NCBI GenBank assembly: GCA_902520885.1
Contig: CABYPW010000018.1
Span: 1 to 36,024, forward strand
Length of the DNA stretch: 36,024 bases
Origin: an uncultured SAR116 cluster alpha proteobacterium
GTDB lineage: Bacteria; Pseudomonadota; Alphaproteobacteria; Puniceispirillales; Puniceispirillaceae
Reading direction: 5' to 3'
Shown: in pieces, positions 1 to 7,331 of the stretch
Numbering within the stretch: position 1 is the stretch's first letter
Layout of the letters: every line of letters starts with the position of its first letter
The notes under the pieces: model-generated
The model's input: only the letters and a program-made list of their open reading frames with translations
Database searches by the model: none
What the model was told of the DNA's origin: nothing
Translations under genes and position numbers: made by a program

Positions 1-143
1 GCCAAACTTCTAGAGAAACAAACGACATACTCAGAATTTGTTTAATATTTTTTTAAATTTATTAATTTTTTTTTACTTTTTTTTAAATAATCGCTATTAA
101 ATAAGTTAAAATAAATTGAGAAATTATATGTTTTGGAAATATT

Positions 144-629
144 ATGAATTGTCCTAACTGGATATATGAGATTTGCATTGCAAGAGTTACTAGCGAGTAT
201 TTATCCTCGGAACTAGATATTGTGGCATTTGCTAAAAAGTACAGCGAGGGTCTTGCTATTTCATATAACCCTATACCCATTGAGGCTTTTTCTGAACCTA
301 CAGAGCAGATAATCATATTCCTTGCAGAGATCGAGGCTGGCGAAAATGCTGTTGAATTACTAGAAAACTTCACATATTTTAGATTATATTTCGAGGCATT
401 AAATGTACCCAGAAAGCTAAAAACTGTTTTTGGAAATATTGAAGACCCTGTGAAGCAACCTCTCGAGCCGAAAGAAAACACACTTAAAGCTTTGAGGGCC
501 TATATATTTGGTCTGAGGTCAAATACCGTCCCCACTAGGCCTGCAGGATGGTTGCTAGAAAAAGACGAAAACATTCCCAAACTTGCAGAGCTGGTTGCAA
601 AACCTGTAACTATTTTGGATATACTTTAA
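144..629 (+). CDS. Hypothetical protein, 161 aa, beside fliD
   Basis: I do not recognise this protein. It is acidic, probably soluble, and rich in Glu, Leu and Ile, with no signal peptide, no clear membrane segment and no Cys-based metal site. The N-terminal half looks mainly helical (FAKKYSEG, IIIFLAEIEAGENAVELLENF). The ATG at 144 follows a weak GGAA about 6 bases upstream; a nearby ATG at 128 opens only a few codons in another frame. The gene converges on fliD, with 28 bases between the two stop codons. Its place beside fliD allows a flagellar role, but nothing in the sequence shows one. A minus-strand ORF overlaps the first two thirds, but this frame is longer and has a normal soluble-protein composition. 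Confidence 0.6.
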   Translation: MNCPNWIYEICIARVTSEYLSSELDIVAFAKKYSEGLAISYNPIPIEAFSEPTEQIIIFLAEIEAGENAVELLENFTYFRLYFEALNVPRKLKTVFGNIEDPVKQPLEPKENTLKALRAYIFGLRSNTVPTRPAGWLLEKDENIPKLAELVAKPVTILDIL

Positions 630-657
630 ATTTAATAACAACTAATACGCCGCTTAA

Positions 658-2940
658 TTATGATTTTAGGCTTGCTTTCCAGGATTCCATCATATTTGTT
701 ATTGTTGTTTCAGTAGATTTTAACTGCGCTACCAAAGTGTCCATGGCAGCATATTGAGCAACATATCTTGCTCTAATAGTTTCCATTTTGGAGGAAATAT
801 CCACAAGTTGTTGTTCATATTCAACAACGTCCTCATCTAACGAATTAATTTTTTTTTCAATATCCCCTCCACTTGCCAACATTTCCGTTGCAAACATTTG
901 TAGGGTTTCGGACAGAGACCTGCCAACATATATGTTTGCAGAACTTGCTCCAGTTTCCGTGGAAAGAAACAGGCCAGCCAAGATACCTCCTGAAGAGTAA
1001 TAGGTCGAACCTGAATTTATCAGTTCAATATCCGTATCTATTGTACCGGCGCCTGTACTACTATCAATTGCAAACGAATATTTGCCTGGTGTATAATCAG
1101 AGCCAAGCATTGAACCTGAAACCAATGAAGAGTCTGATACAACTCTACTAGTCGTAATTGCTGCAAAGTATGTTGGATTCTCAGAAAAGTAACTCTTGAA
1201 TTTATCCTCATCTATTGACAAAGAACCATCTAATTCAGTCAAAACACCAAAATTGGTTAAATAAATAGACTCGTCTGCATACCCCTCAATAGCCTGCGTA
1301 GTTAGGCTTGTTAACTGTTTTAATAAATAAGATGCTAAAGGATCTCCCGCTAACGCTCCAGGGTCTGATGTTGAACTCCCGCGGTCTGTCAACGCTTTTA
1401 AGGTGGAAATTGACGAATTCATTTGGTCCACAAATACCTGCAATGCCAACAAGGCATTCGAGCTATCCCAATTACCTGAAATAATTTCAGCTGAGGATGT
1501 AGTGCTATTTAAGGTTAAAGTTACTCCATCGATTAAATCAGTGATCGTATTTGAAGTTCTGGTTACCGATACACCATCGATAGAGAGGCTAGCATCGGAT
1601 GCCGAGACGCTCTCAACAGTATCCAGATAACCAACATTTGCTAACGCTACATCTCCATCTGATGCATCATATGTTAATGTGAGTGCATTAGATCCAGCAG
1701 AAACCGTAAAATTCATATCGCTATAACCAGTAGCTGAAGTTATAGCCGATACCACTGCTGCTAAGTCCGCTGGTGTTGATGAAAAACTAACTGATAAGTC
1801 ATTTGTCCCATCATGAAAAAATAATGTTTTTCCTGACAATGTACTAATATCTGAGGCTGTAAACCCAGCTACAGATTGTATTTCAGCTGTTGACCCCGTA
1901 ACCCCTTGCGTAGTCTGTGAAACAGAGAGACCACTCGCTGGATTAAATGCACTTGTGCCAGAGGTATCATAATTAGTTATATAGTATAAATTGCTATCAT
2001 CTGGTCCCCCTGTAGATAAAACGCTGACACTTGATAAATCAACATTTCCGTCCGAGGAGTCATAGGTGAGAGTTAATGCATTTGTGCCCGCCGTTACTGC
2101 AAAATTCATGTCACTATAACCAGAGGTTGAGGTTATAGCTGAGACAACTGCAGCTAAATTTGAGGGTGCAGAACTAAATTCAACCGATAATGAATTTGTC
2201 CCATCATGCAAAAATAGCGTTTTCCCAGATAATGCACTTATATCTGATGAAGTAAATCCCGCAACGGATTGAACTTCTGCTGTTGAACCCTCAACTCCAG
2301 CAGTTGTCTGCGAAACAGTTTTACTGCTACCCGAGGAAATACGCATTGCGTTCTGAGCACCCTCTTCAGATTTTAAAACTAAAGCAAAATTAGAGTCGGA
2401 TTGTTTTAAAATGGAAGCAGTAACGCCTATATTAGCGGCGTTTATTGCATCTTTTACCTCGGCTAAGGTATCGGAACCATTTTCAATTGCGACACTGCCT
2501 CCCGTGACTTCACTATTAACTATGAAACTTCCACTAGACCAACTTCCCAATTCAAACGTAAGTGTTCCAGAACCTACATTAGCAGACTCGGATGTGAATC
2601 CATCAAATACGAGTGTATGAGCTTGTGCAATTTGACTCACTTCAAAACTACTCGAAAATTGGTCTACTTTTGCATCATCTCTTATCGTAGCAGTTACTGA
2701 TGAACCTGCTTGAGTGAGTGACATACCAGTTACACCATTCATAGCACTCATCGTACTTTTGAAATCGGTTAAATTCTGCCTAACAGAACCAAAACTTGAG
2801 ATAGAAACGCTTGCTTCTTCTTTTTGACTATTAACAAGCGCTTCCTGTGGTTCTTGCTCTGCCGCAACCAATGCATCAATTATTTGAGTTGTATTAAGCC
2901 CACTTCCTACATTAAGGGCACTTAAATAATCAGTAGCCAA
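658..2940 (-). CDS. fliD: Flagellar hook-associated protein 2 (filament cap) FliD
   Basis: FliD forms the oligomeric cap at the filament tip that helps flagellin subunits fold into place; it is exported through the flagellar channel. The N-terminus (YLSALNVGSGLNTTQIIDAL) and the coiled-coil C-terminus (about residues 690-755, ending TETTITNMMESWKASLKS) are typical of FliD, and the segment near residues 155-200 (DTLAEVKDAINAANIGVTAS) resembles the flagellin hook IN motif. At 760 aa it is much longer than the enterobacterial protein (about 470 aa). Much of the excess is a tandem duplication of about 97 residues in the surface-exposed middle region (residues 209-305 and 340-436). There are no cysteines, as is common in exported axial proteins. 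A sigma-54-type element lies about 65 bases upstream, so fliD is probably its own transcription unit, divergent from the ClC gene. Confidence 0.95.
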   Translation of the reverse strand: MATDYLSALNVGSGLNTTQIIDALVAAEQEPQEALVNSQKEEASVSISSFGSVRQNLTDFKSTMSAMNGVTGMSLTQAGSSVTATIRDDAKVDQFSSSFEVSQIAQAHTLVFDGFTSESANVGSGTLTFELGSWSSGSFIVNSEVTGGSVAIENGSDTLAEVKDAINAANIGVTASILKQSDSNFALVLKSEEGAQNAMRISSGSSKTVSQTTAGVEGSTAEVQSVAGFTSSDISALSGKTLFLHDGTNSLSVEFSSAPSNLAAVVSAITSTSGYSDMNFAVTAGTNALTLTYDSSDGNVDLSSVSVLSTGGPDDSNLYYITNYDTSGTSAFNPASGLSVSQTTQGVTGSTAEIQSVAGFTASDISTLSGKTLFFHDGTNDLSVSFSSTPADLAAVVSAITSATGYSDMNFTVSAGSNALTLTYDASDGDVALANVGYLDTVESVSASDASLSIDGVSVTRTSNTITDLIDGVTLTLNSTTSSAEIISGNWDSSNALLALQVFVDQMNSSISTLKALTDRGSSTSDPGALAGDPLASYLLKQLTSLTTQAIEGYADESIYLTNFGVLTELDGSLSIDEDKFKSYFSENPTYFAAITTSRVVSDSSLVSGSMLGSDYTPGKYSFAIDSSTGAGTIDTDIELINSGSTYYSSGGILAGLFLSTETGASSANIYVGRSLSETLQMFATEMLASGGDIEKKINSLDEDVVEYEQQLVDISSKMETIRARYVAQYAAMDTLVAQLKSTETTITNMMESWKASLKS
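1633..1923 (-). repeat. FliD internal repeat, copy 2 (codons 340-436)
   Basis: This is the second copy of a roughly 97-residue unit inside FliD. It begins VSQTTQGVTGSTAEIQSVAG and ends near DASDGDVALANV. Most residues match copy 1, and the differences are largely conservative (E/T, L/F, S/T, A/S). Confidence 0.9.
2026..2316 (-). repeat. FliD internal repeat, copy 1 (codons 209-305)
   Basis: This is the first copy of the duplicated unit. It begins VSQTTAGVEGSTAEVQSVAG and ends near DSSDGNVDLSSV. About 34 residues containing an aromatic stretch (NLYYITNYD) separate it from copy 2. Confidence 0.9.
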
Positions 2941-3006
2941 TTTTTCCTCTTAATCTAAGAAAATTAATTTAAAAATATTTTACAAAATAGATAACGGCAG
3001 AAAATT

Positions 3007-3022
3007 GCAATTTTTATGCCTA
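3007..3022 (-). promoter_or_regulatory. Sigma-54-type promoter for fliD
   Basis: Read on the minus strand, the element is TAGGCATAAAAATTGC. It has GG and GC separated by exactly 10 bases, the hallmark of -24/-12 promoters (consensus TGGCAC-N5-TTGC). The implied transcription start is near 2996, giving a leader of roughly 55 bases before the fliD ATG. Confidence 0.7.
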
Positions 3023-3137
3023 ACTAGAAATAAGCTTATTTAAAATTATTTTAAAAATTTTATAATTTGCAACGAAAGTAATTAAGAGTATGCTTTTTCC
3101 TAAAATGGATATTAAACATTTTCTTTTTGATTGAGCC

Positions 3138-4880
3138 ATGTTAGCGAAGCCGGCAAACCATACAAATCGCTCTGTAGCGTTTTCCACTCTTCAAGCTATT
3201 TTCATAGTAATGATTACTGGTATTAGCTTTGGGATTTTGATGTCAATTGTTTCAAACGCTTTTGTCATTGGTGTCGACTGGCTTTTTAATACTAGACACT
3301 ATTTTAATTTCCTAGATTTTTCTTTTTTTGGTAAACAACTCTCCCCAACGCCTTTAATAACACTTTTATGCGCAGTATTTGTAATATTATTTATTCGAAA
3401 AATCTTTTCTATTAGCAGATGGCATGGACCTGCAGACTCTATCTATGCTGCGCACCGAACAGATAATGAATTAGATGTAAAAGCTGGATTTGGTTCAACC
3501 ATTGCTGCTTTTATTTCAGCGGGAAGCGGTGCTTCAGTAGGACAGTATGGACCATTAGTGCACTTTGGAGCAACGGTAGGAAGCTACGTTAGAACACTAA
3601 CTAATGGGAGAATTAGCACTGACGTATTTATTGGATGTGGTGTTGCAGGAGCTATTGCAGCTGGTTTTAATGCCCCAATTGCCGGAACTATTTTTGCCTG
3701 TGAAACGATTTTAAGACACTTTTCTTTGCGTGCAGTAGCACCGGTAGCAATAACCAGCATCACTTCTGCAGGCATAAGCCAGATATTTTTTGGCAATGTG
3801 AATACCTTTTCGATGTCTGGAATTAATCCTGACCTAATGTTTTTGCTACCACTTGCTCTACTCACTGGTCCGATCTTTGGGATTTTATCAATAATTTATA
3901 TGGTTACGCTCAGAAAAACTTCAGAAGTAGCAAGAGACTTAAAATGGTCACCTATGAAACTATTAATCACTGCAGCACTGATTACTGGTATTACCGGTAT
4001 GTTTTTACCAGAGATACTTGGTTTAGGAATTGAGCATATAGAAAATATTCTTAATGATGGTTTCCATGTGCACTATTTGTTTTTCCTTCTAGTTGGCAAA
4101 TTAATTATTACTGGTGTTTGTATTGGATTTGGAATGTTTGGAGGAATTTTTTCGCCCGCTTTGTTTATTGGTGCTGCTGGAGGAGCATTATTTACAAAAG
4201 TAGCTGCCCTGATAGGCGGTGCTACTGTCGCCACAGCTATTGGACCGGGATTAGTAATATGCGGGATGGCGGCATTATCTAGTACAGTGGTGGGCACACC
4301 TATTGCTGGTGTCTTAATTATGTTAGAGTTAACAATGAGCTATGAATTAGCTCTAGCTGCAATGCTAAGTGTAGTAACAAGTTCGTTGGTAGCGCATTTG
4401 TTATTCGGCCACTCATTTTTCGACAGACAGCTATTAGATAGAGGGATTGATATTTCACAAGGTCGAAGCCAAATTGAAATGATGGAATTGTCAGTCAGGC
4501 AATTAGCAACAAGCGATTATGTAAGCCTTTCACAGGATACTATTGCAGAAGATGGCATTAAAGCCATGACCAAATCAGAGGTAAGTGAGGCTTATATATT
4601 AACTAAAGAACAACAATTTTATGGTAAGATTAGCCTGCATGGACTTCTTAAAATCAAAAAAAATAATCCTGTAACAGATGCACTCATTCAAAAACCAATT
4701 ATAATAAAGCATGATGCTTCTCTTCAACAAAGCATAGAAATAGCTAGTAAGTTTGTTGGAGAATCCATCCCCGTCGTAAATAAAGAAACAAAAGAAATGC
4801 TCGGTGTCGTAAGTGAAGCCGATCTTTTTCAAGCGTATCTTTTAACACAAAATAAAATTATAGATTTAGAAAAAAAGTAA
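3138..4880 (+). CDS. ClC-family anion channel/transporter with C-terminal CBS domains
   Basis: This is a ClC-family membrane protein for Cl- or another anion: about 440 residues of hydrophobic helices followed by a cytoplasmic tail with two CBS-like segments (about 455-510 and 520-575). Family landmarks are visible: GSGASVGQYGP (129-139), GFNAPIAG (176-183) and GGIFSP (335-340), the last matching the selectivity-filter loop. In the GREGP-equivalent segment the gating glutamate (E148 of E. coli ClC-ec1) is Tyr137. The internal proton glutamate position (E203) appears to be Thr190. The protein may therefore act as a channel or uncoupled transporter rather than a standard Cl-/H+ antiporter; this is inference. 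The ATG at 3138 begins the ORF. The gene is divergent from fliD and lies between flagellar genes without an obvious link to motility. Confidence 0.9.
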   Translation: MLAKPANHTNRSVAFSTLQAIFIVMITGISFGILMSIVSNAFVIGVDWLFNTRHYFNFLDFSFFGKQLSPTPLITLLCAVFVILFIRKIFSISRWHGPADSIYAAHRTDNELDVKAGFGSTIAAFISAGSGASVGQYGPLVHFGATVGSYVRTLTNGRISTDVFIGCGVAGAIAAGFNAPIAGTIFACETILRHFSLRAVAPVAITSITSAGISQIFFGNVNTFSMSGINPDLMFLLPLALLTGPIFGILSIIYMVTLRKTSEVARDLKWSPMKLLITAALITGITGMFLPEILGLGIEHIENILNDGFHVHYLFFLLVGKLIITGVCIGFGMFGGIFSPALFIGAAGGALFTKVAALIGGATVATAIGPGLVICGMAALSSTVVGTPIAGVLIMLELTMSYELALAAMLSVVTSSLVAHLLFGHSFFDRQLLDRGIDISQGRSQIEMMELSVRQLATSDYVSLSQDTIAEDGIKAMTKSEVSEAYILTKEQQFYGKISLHGLLKIKKNNPVTDALIQKPIIIKHDASLQQSIEIASKFVGESIPVVNKETKEMLGVVSEADLFQAYLLTQNKIIDLEKK

Positions 4881-4901
4881 AATCATTTAGTTGAAGCTTA
4901 A

Positions 4902-5264
4902 TTAAGCTATAATATCGATTTGATCTTTAAAACGCGGTGTATCTTCATGAATGTTTGACGTTCTTGCTTCACGAGTGGCAGCCATATTGTGATTGTAAGC
5001 CGGAGAAAACGAAGAACGAGCCAGAAAAAACTCTTCTGCACTAATTGAAGATGGGGCCATTCTTGGATGCGATATCGTAATTTGTGGCCTGTTTTCCTCG
5101 TACCTATGAGATTTTTTCATTTCATCTAAAGGCTCTAGCCCATAAATAGTTTGTTGAAGAGTTGGCATAGTGTTTGCACGTATATGACCAAGCGGTTGTA
5201 CCATTGCATCAGGTTTAATTTGAGCGGTTGGTCCAACTAATTGTGTAGATAAAGGATAAAACAT
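4902..5264 (-). CDS. Hypothetical protein, about 120 aa, divergent from fliS
   Basis: I do not recognise this protein. It has no predicted membrane segment and no cysteines, and it is rich in Pro, Gln, Ala, Met and His (for example MPTLQQTIYGLEPL and HPRMAPSSISAEEFFLARSSF). The frame can be extended to a TTG at 5291, but the ATG at 5264 (MFYPLSTQLVGP) gives a more normal start; no clear Shine-Dalgarno precedes either. It is divergent from fliS, with about 55 bases between the two starts, and its stop lies about 20 bases from the end of the ClC gene. Location inside the flagellar cluster suggests, but does not show, a flagellar role. The composition (extended, Pro- and Gln-rich) would fit a poorly ordered or exported protein. 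Confidence 0.55.
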   Translation of the reverse strand: MFYPLSTQLVGPTAQIKPDAMVQPLGHIRANTMPTLQQTIYGLEPLDEMKKSHRYEENRPQITISHPRMAPSSISAEEFFLARSSFSPAYNHNMAATREARTSNIHEDTPRFKDQIDIIA

Positions 5265-5320
5265 AATAAAGTATAACTGATTTTTTAACAAAAATCAAAG
5301 TGTCGGAGCTAGAAAATCTA

Positions 5321-5713
5321 ATGAACTACAATAAAATGTTAGACGCATACTCAAATTCAGAGAAAAAGGCTGTAATTGAAGCTGAGGACTCACACTCAAT
5401 GGTCCTGCTTTTATTCGATGAACTTATTAAGTCCATGCGTATGTTTTGTGAAAATATTAATCCAAAAGAAGCAGATTTGGAGATAAGAGCCGAAAAAATG
5501 AGTCGCTCCCTCACTATAATTTATGCGTTACAGTCTAGTTTAGATTTTGAACAGGGAGGAGAGATTGCTGAGAATCTTTTCCGACTATACGAATATGCAA
5601 GAGAGCAAATATTAATAGATCATAAAAGTGGAGAGGCTGTTGGAGTCAAAGTAGCTATTTCCTCTTTAGAAGAGATACGTGAAGCGTGGGTAGAAATTAG
5701 GTCTATTTTATAA
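5321..5713 (+). CDS. fliS: Flagellin export chaperone FliS
   Basis: FliS binds the C-terminus of newly made flagellin in the cytoplasm, prevents early polymerisation and delivers it to the export gate. The protein is a small all-helical bundle of about 130 aa, the usual FliS size. It carries the characteristic AEDSHSMVLLLFDELIKSMR segment (compare SPHxLVxMLFDG in the family) and a later LDFEQGGEIAENLFRLYEYA helix. A GTG at 5300 is in frame, but the ATG at 5321 (MNYNKMLDAYSNSE) matches the usual FliS start and has GGAG about 12 bases upstream, so I chose it. The stop overlaps the start of the next gene (TAATG), so the two are probably translationally coupled. Flagellin itself is not in the window. 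Confidence 0.88.
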   Translation: MNYNKMLDAYSNSEKKAVIEAEDSHSMVLLLFDELIKSMRMFCENINPKEADLEIRAEKMSRSLTIIYALQSSLDFEQGGEIAENLFRLYEYAREQILIDHKSGEAVGVKVAISSLEEIREAWVEIRSIL

Positions 5714-6009
5714 TGAAACTAGGAGACCAACTAGAACAGTTTAAAAGCTTATCGAAACAACTTTTAAAGGCACTCAAACAGAACAATTATTCTAAAGCAG
5801 AAAATATATCCTCTAAACAACAGATGCTGATTGAGAAGACAGTAAATAATAATCCGAAAACACCTAGTTTGGAACTAGAAAATCAATGGATATCGGAAAT
5901 AAAATCTTATAGAGATATTCGCATTTCATTAGAGTTACAGCTTAAAAAGTTAAATACTAAAACTAAAAAAAACCTTAATCGCCTAAAAGGTTATACAAAC
6001 AGGATGTAA
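5713..6009 (+). CDS. Small helical protein in the FliT position
   Basis: This is a 98-aa basic, highly helical protein with heptad-like Leu and Ile spacing (LEQFKSLSKQLLKAL, ISLELQLKKLNTKTKKNLNRL). It is encoded directly after fliS with a TAATG overlap. In many bacteria fliT, the chaperone of the FliD cap and a regulator, sits there, and FliT proteins are short helical bundles of about this length with poor sequence conservation. I therefore suggest a FliT-like chaperone from position and shape, not from a recognisable motif. The gene converges on the FleQ-like activator with only 3 bases between the stop codons. Confidence 0.6.
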   Translation: MKLGDQLEQFKSLSKQLLKALKQNNYSKAENISSKQQMLIEKTVNNNPKTPSLELENQWISEIKSYRDIRISLELQLKKLNTKTKKNLNRLKGYTNRM

Positions 6010-6012
6010 AAA

Positions 6013-7116
6013 CTAATCTATTTCAATATCTATAGACAAATCAGATTTGGGCAATGGCTTTTCTATCATAAGCTTTTTCATCTTCTCTATCAAAGTGGTT
6101 CTGCGTAATTTTAGTATCGATGCCGCTTGGCTCACCATACCTTCTGTTTTTTCTAAAGCTGCTTCGATTAACACTACCTCCACATCTCTCAAGTGTCTTC
6201 TAAGGTCAATAGTATCAAAATAGTGGAACCATTGTTTATAATGAGATGGATGAGGAACTGGCTTTTCCATCTCTGGCGGAAGTTGTAACTCTTCCTCTGT
6301 TGCTAAATCTGCTGTTGCATCCCATAATAGCTCTTGCTCATCTGCTCTGTCAGGAACTTTAAGTCTTAGTAAATTTTCCCTGACGTTTTTGCTATTAATC
6401 TTACTATCTGGAAAAAGGACACTTGCCCGCTCTATAACATTGCGCAATTCTCTAACATTTCCAGGCCAAGAATACTTAGACAATTCCAGAAAACCTGTTT
6501 CATCAAAATTTGGCTTAGCTAAACTTTGAGTTTGTGCTGAGATGGCCTCAACAAGGTCTGGTATATCTACAGCACGTGAAGCGAGCGGTGGCACTTGCAC
6601 TGGAAACACATTGATACGATAAAACAAATCGGACCTAAACAAACCTTCATCAATTTTCGATTCAATATTTTGGTGTGTTGCGCAAACAAGGCGAAAGTCT
6701 ACTTCTATTTCGTCACTCCCTCCAACTCTCTGAATTGTCCTTTGCTCAAGTGCGCGTAATAACTTTGATTGTAAAGGCATCGGCATATCACCAATTTCAT
6801 CTAGAAATAATGTACCACCATCTGCCTGTTCAAAGCGTCCTGCCCTTGTTTTTTCTGCACCAGTAAAAGAGCCTTTTTCATGACCAAATAACTCTGATTC
6901 CAATAGTTCAGAAGGTATGGCAGCGCAATTTACGGAAATAAGCTTTCCTTTTCTTTCAGATAATTCGTGGATAGCTCTGGATATAACCTCTTTGCCTGTA
7001 CCTGTCTCTCCTTGAACTAAAACGGCTGTTGGCGTTTTGGCGACCGCAAAGATAAGTTTTTTTAGCTCTTCAATTACGGCAGACTTACCTACAATTATGT
7101 CGTCAATATTTCCCAT
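6013..7116 (-). CDS. FleQ/FlrA-like sigma-54 activator without N-terminal regulatory domain
   Basis: This is a bacterial enhancer-binding protein that remodels sigma-54 RNA polymerase using ATP. The AAA+ module starts almost at once. Walker A is GETGTGKE (36-43), the sigma-54 contact loop is GSFTGA (82-87, usually GAFTGA), Walker B is TLFLDEIGD (102-110), arginine-finger candidates lie in RSDLFYR (161-167), and sensor 2 is WPGNVREL (217-224). The C-terminus (about 305-350, [20 protein letters not shown] then [13 protein letters not shown]) is a Fis-type HTH whose RRTTLIEKM signature closely resembles FleQ and FlrA. At 367 aa it lacks the 120-130-residue N-terminal domain of those proteins. 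The best-supported promoter in front of it is sigma-70 type, as expected for a class I master gene. It is divergent from the flbD-like gene. Confidence 0.88.
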   Translation of the reverse strand: MGNIDDIIVGKSAVIEELKKLIFAVAKTPTAVLVQGETGTGKEVISRAIHELSERKGKLISVNCAAIPSELLESELFGHEKGSFTGAEKTRAGRFEQADGGTLFLDEIGDMPMPLQSKLLRALEQRTIQRVGGSDEIEVDFRLVCATHQNIESKIDEGLFRSDLFYRINVFPVQVPPLASRAVDIPDLVEAISAQTQSLAKPNFDETGFLELSKYSWPGNVRELRNVIERASVLFPDSKINSKNVRENLLRLKVPDRADEQELLWDATADLATEEELQLPPEMEKPVPHPSHYKQWFHYFDTIDLRRHLRDVEVVLIEAALEKTEGMVSQAASILKLRRTTLIEKMKKLMIEKPLPKSDLSIDIEID

Positions 7117-7158
7117 GAAAATGCCTAACCATTTTAAGTGTCATTATTTTGTTCACAA

Positions 7159-7187
7159 ATTATAGAAAAAAGCAAGTCCTGTGTCAG
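7159..7187 (-). promoter_or_regulatory. Sigma-70 promoter for the FleQ-like activator gene
   Basis: On the minus strand there is CTGACA, a 17-base spacer and TATAAT: five of six at -35, six of six at -10, ideal spacing. The implied start is near 7152, giving a leader of about 35 bases. A TGTCA sequence at 7139-7143 lies just downstream of the start. Confidence 0.6.
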
Positions 7188-7275
7188 AATTTTGAACCAC
7201 ATTTAAGAAATATTATGTTTATTTTTTATATTATATTTCAACACACTAGGAGTTTTTTTTGGTAAATTTTCTTTT

Positions 7276-7290
7276 TGGCAAGCTTTTTGC
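7276..7290 (+). promoter_or_regulatory. Sigma-54-type promoter for flbD-like/fliE operon
   Basis: The element is TGGCAAGCTTTTTGC, with GG at 7277-7278 and GC at 7289-7290 and an exact 10-base gap. It lies 41 bases before the ATG of the flbD-like gene and is the likely start of the fliE-fliJ run. Confidence 0.8.
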
Positions 7291-7331
7291 CTTTACCCCT
7301 TCGAACAATTTTTTACGTGAAGGAAAAATAA

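Noticed and set aside
1-28. Possible start of a minus-strand gene running off the left edge (ATG at 28, MSFVSLEVW)
   Set aside because: Only nine codons are visible, with no clear promoter or recognisable sequence; too little to call.
4895-4908. Perfect 14-base palindrome AGCTTAATTAAGCT after the ClC gene
   Set aside because: Too short and AT-rich, with no T-run, and partly inside the end of the next gene; probably not a terminator.
7182-7197. TGTCAGAATTTTGAAC as a second FleQ-like box
   Set aside because: The right half (TGAAC) is a poor match and the left half is already explained as the -35 of the sigma-70 promoter.
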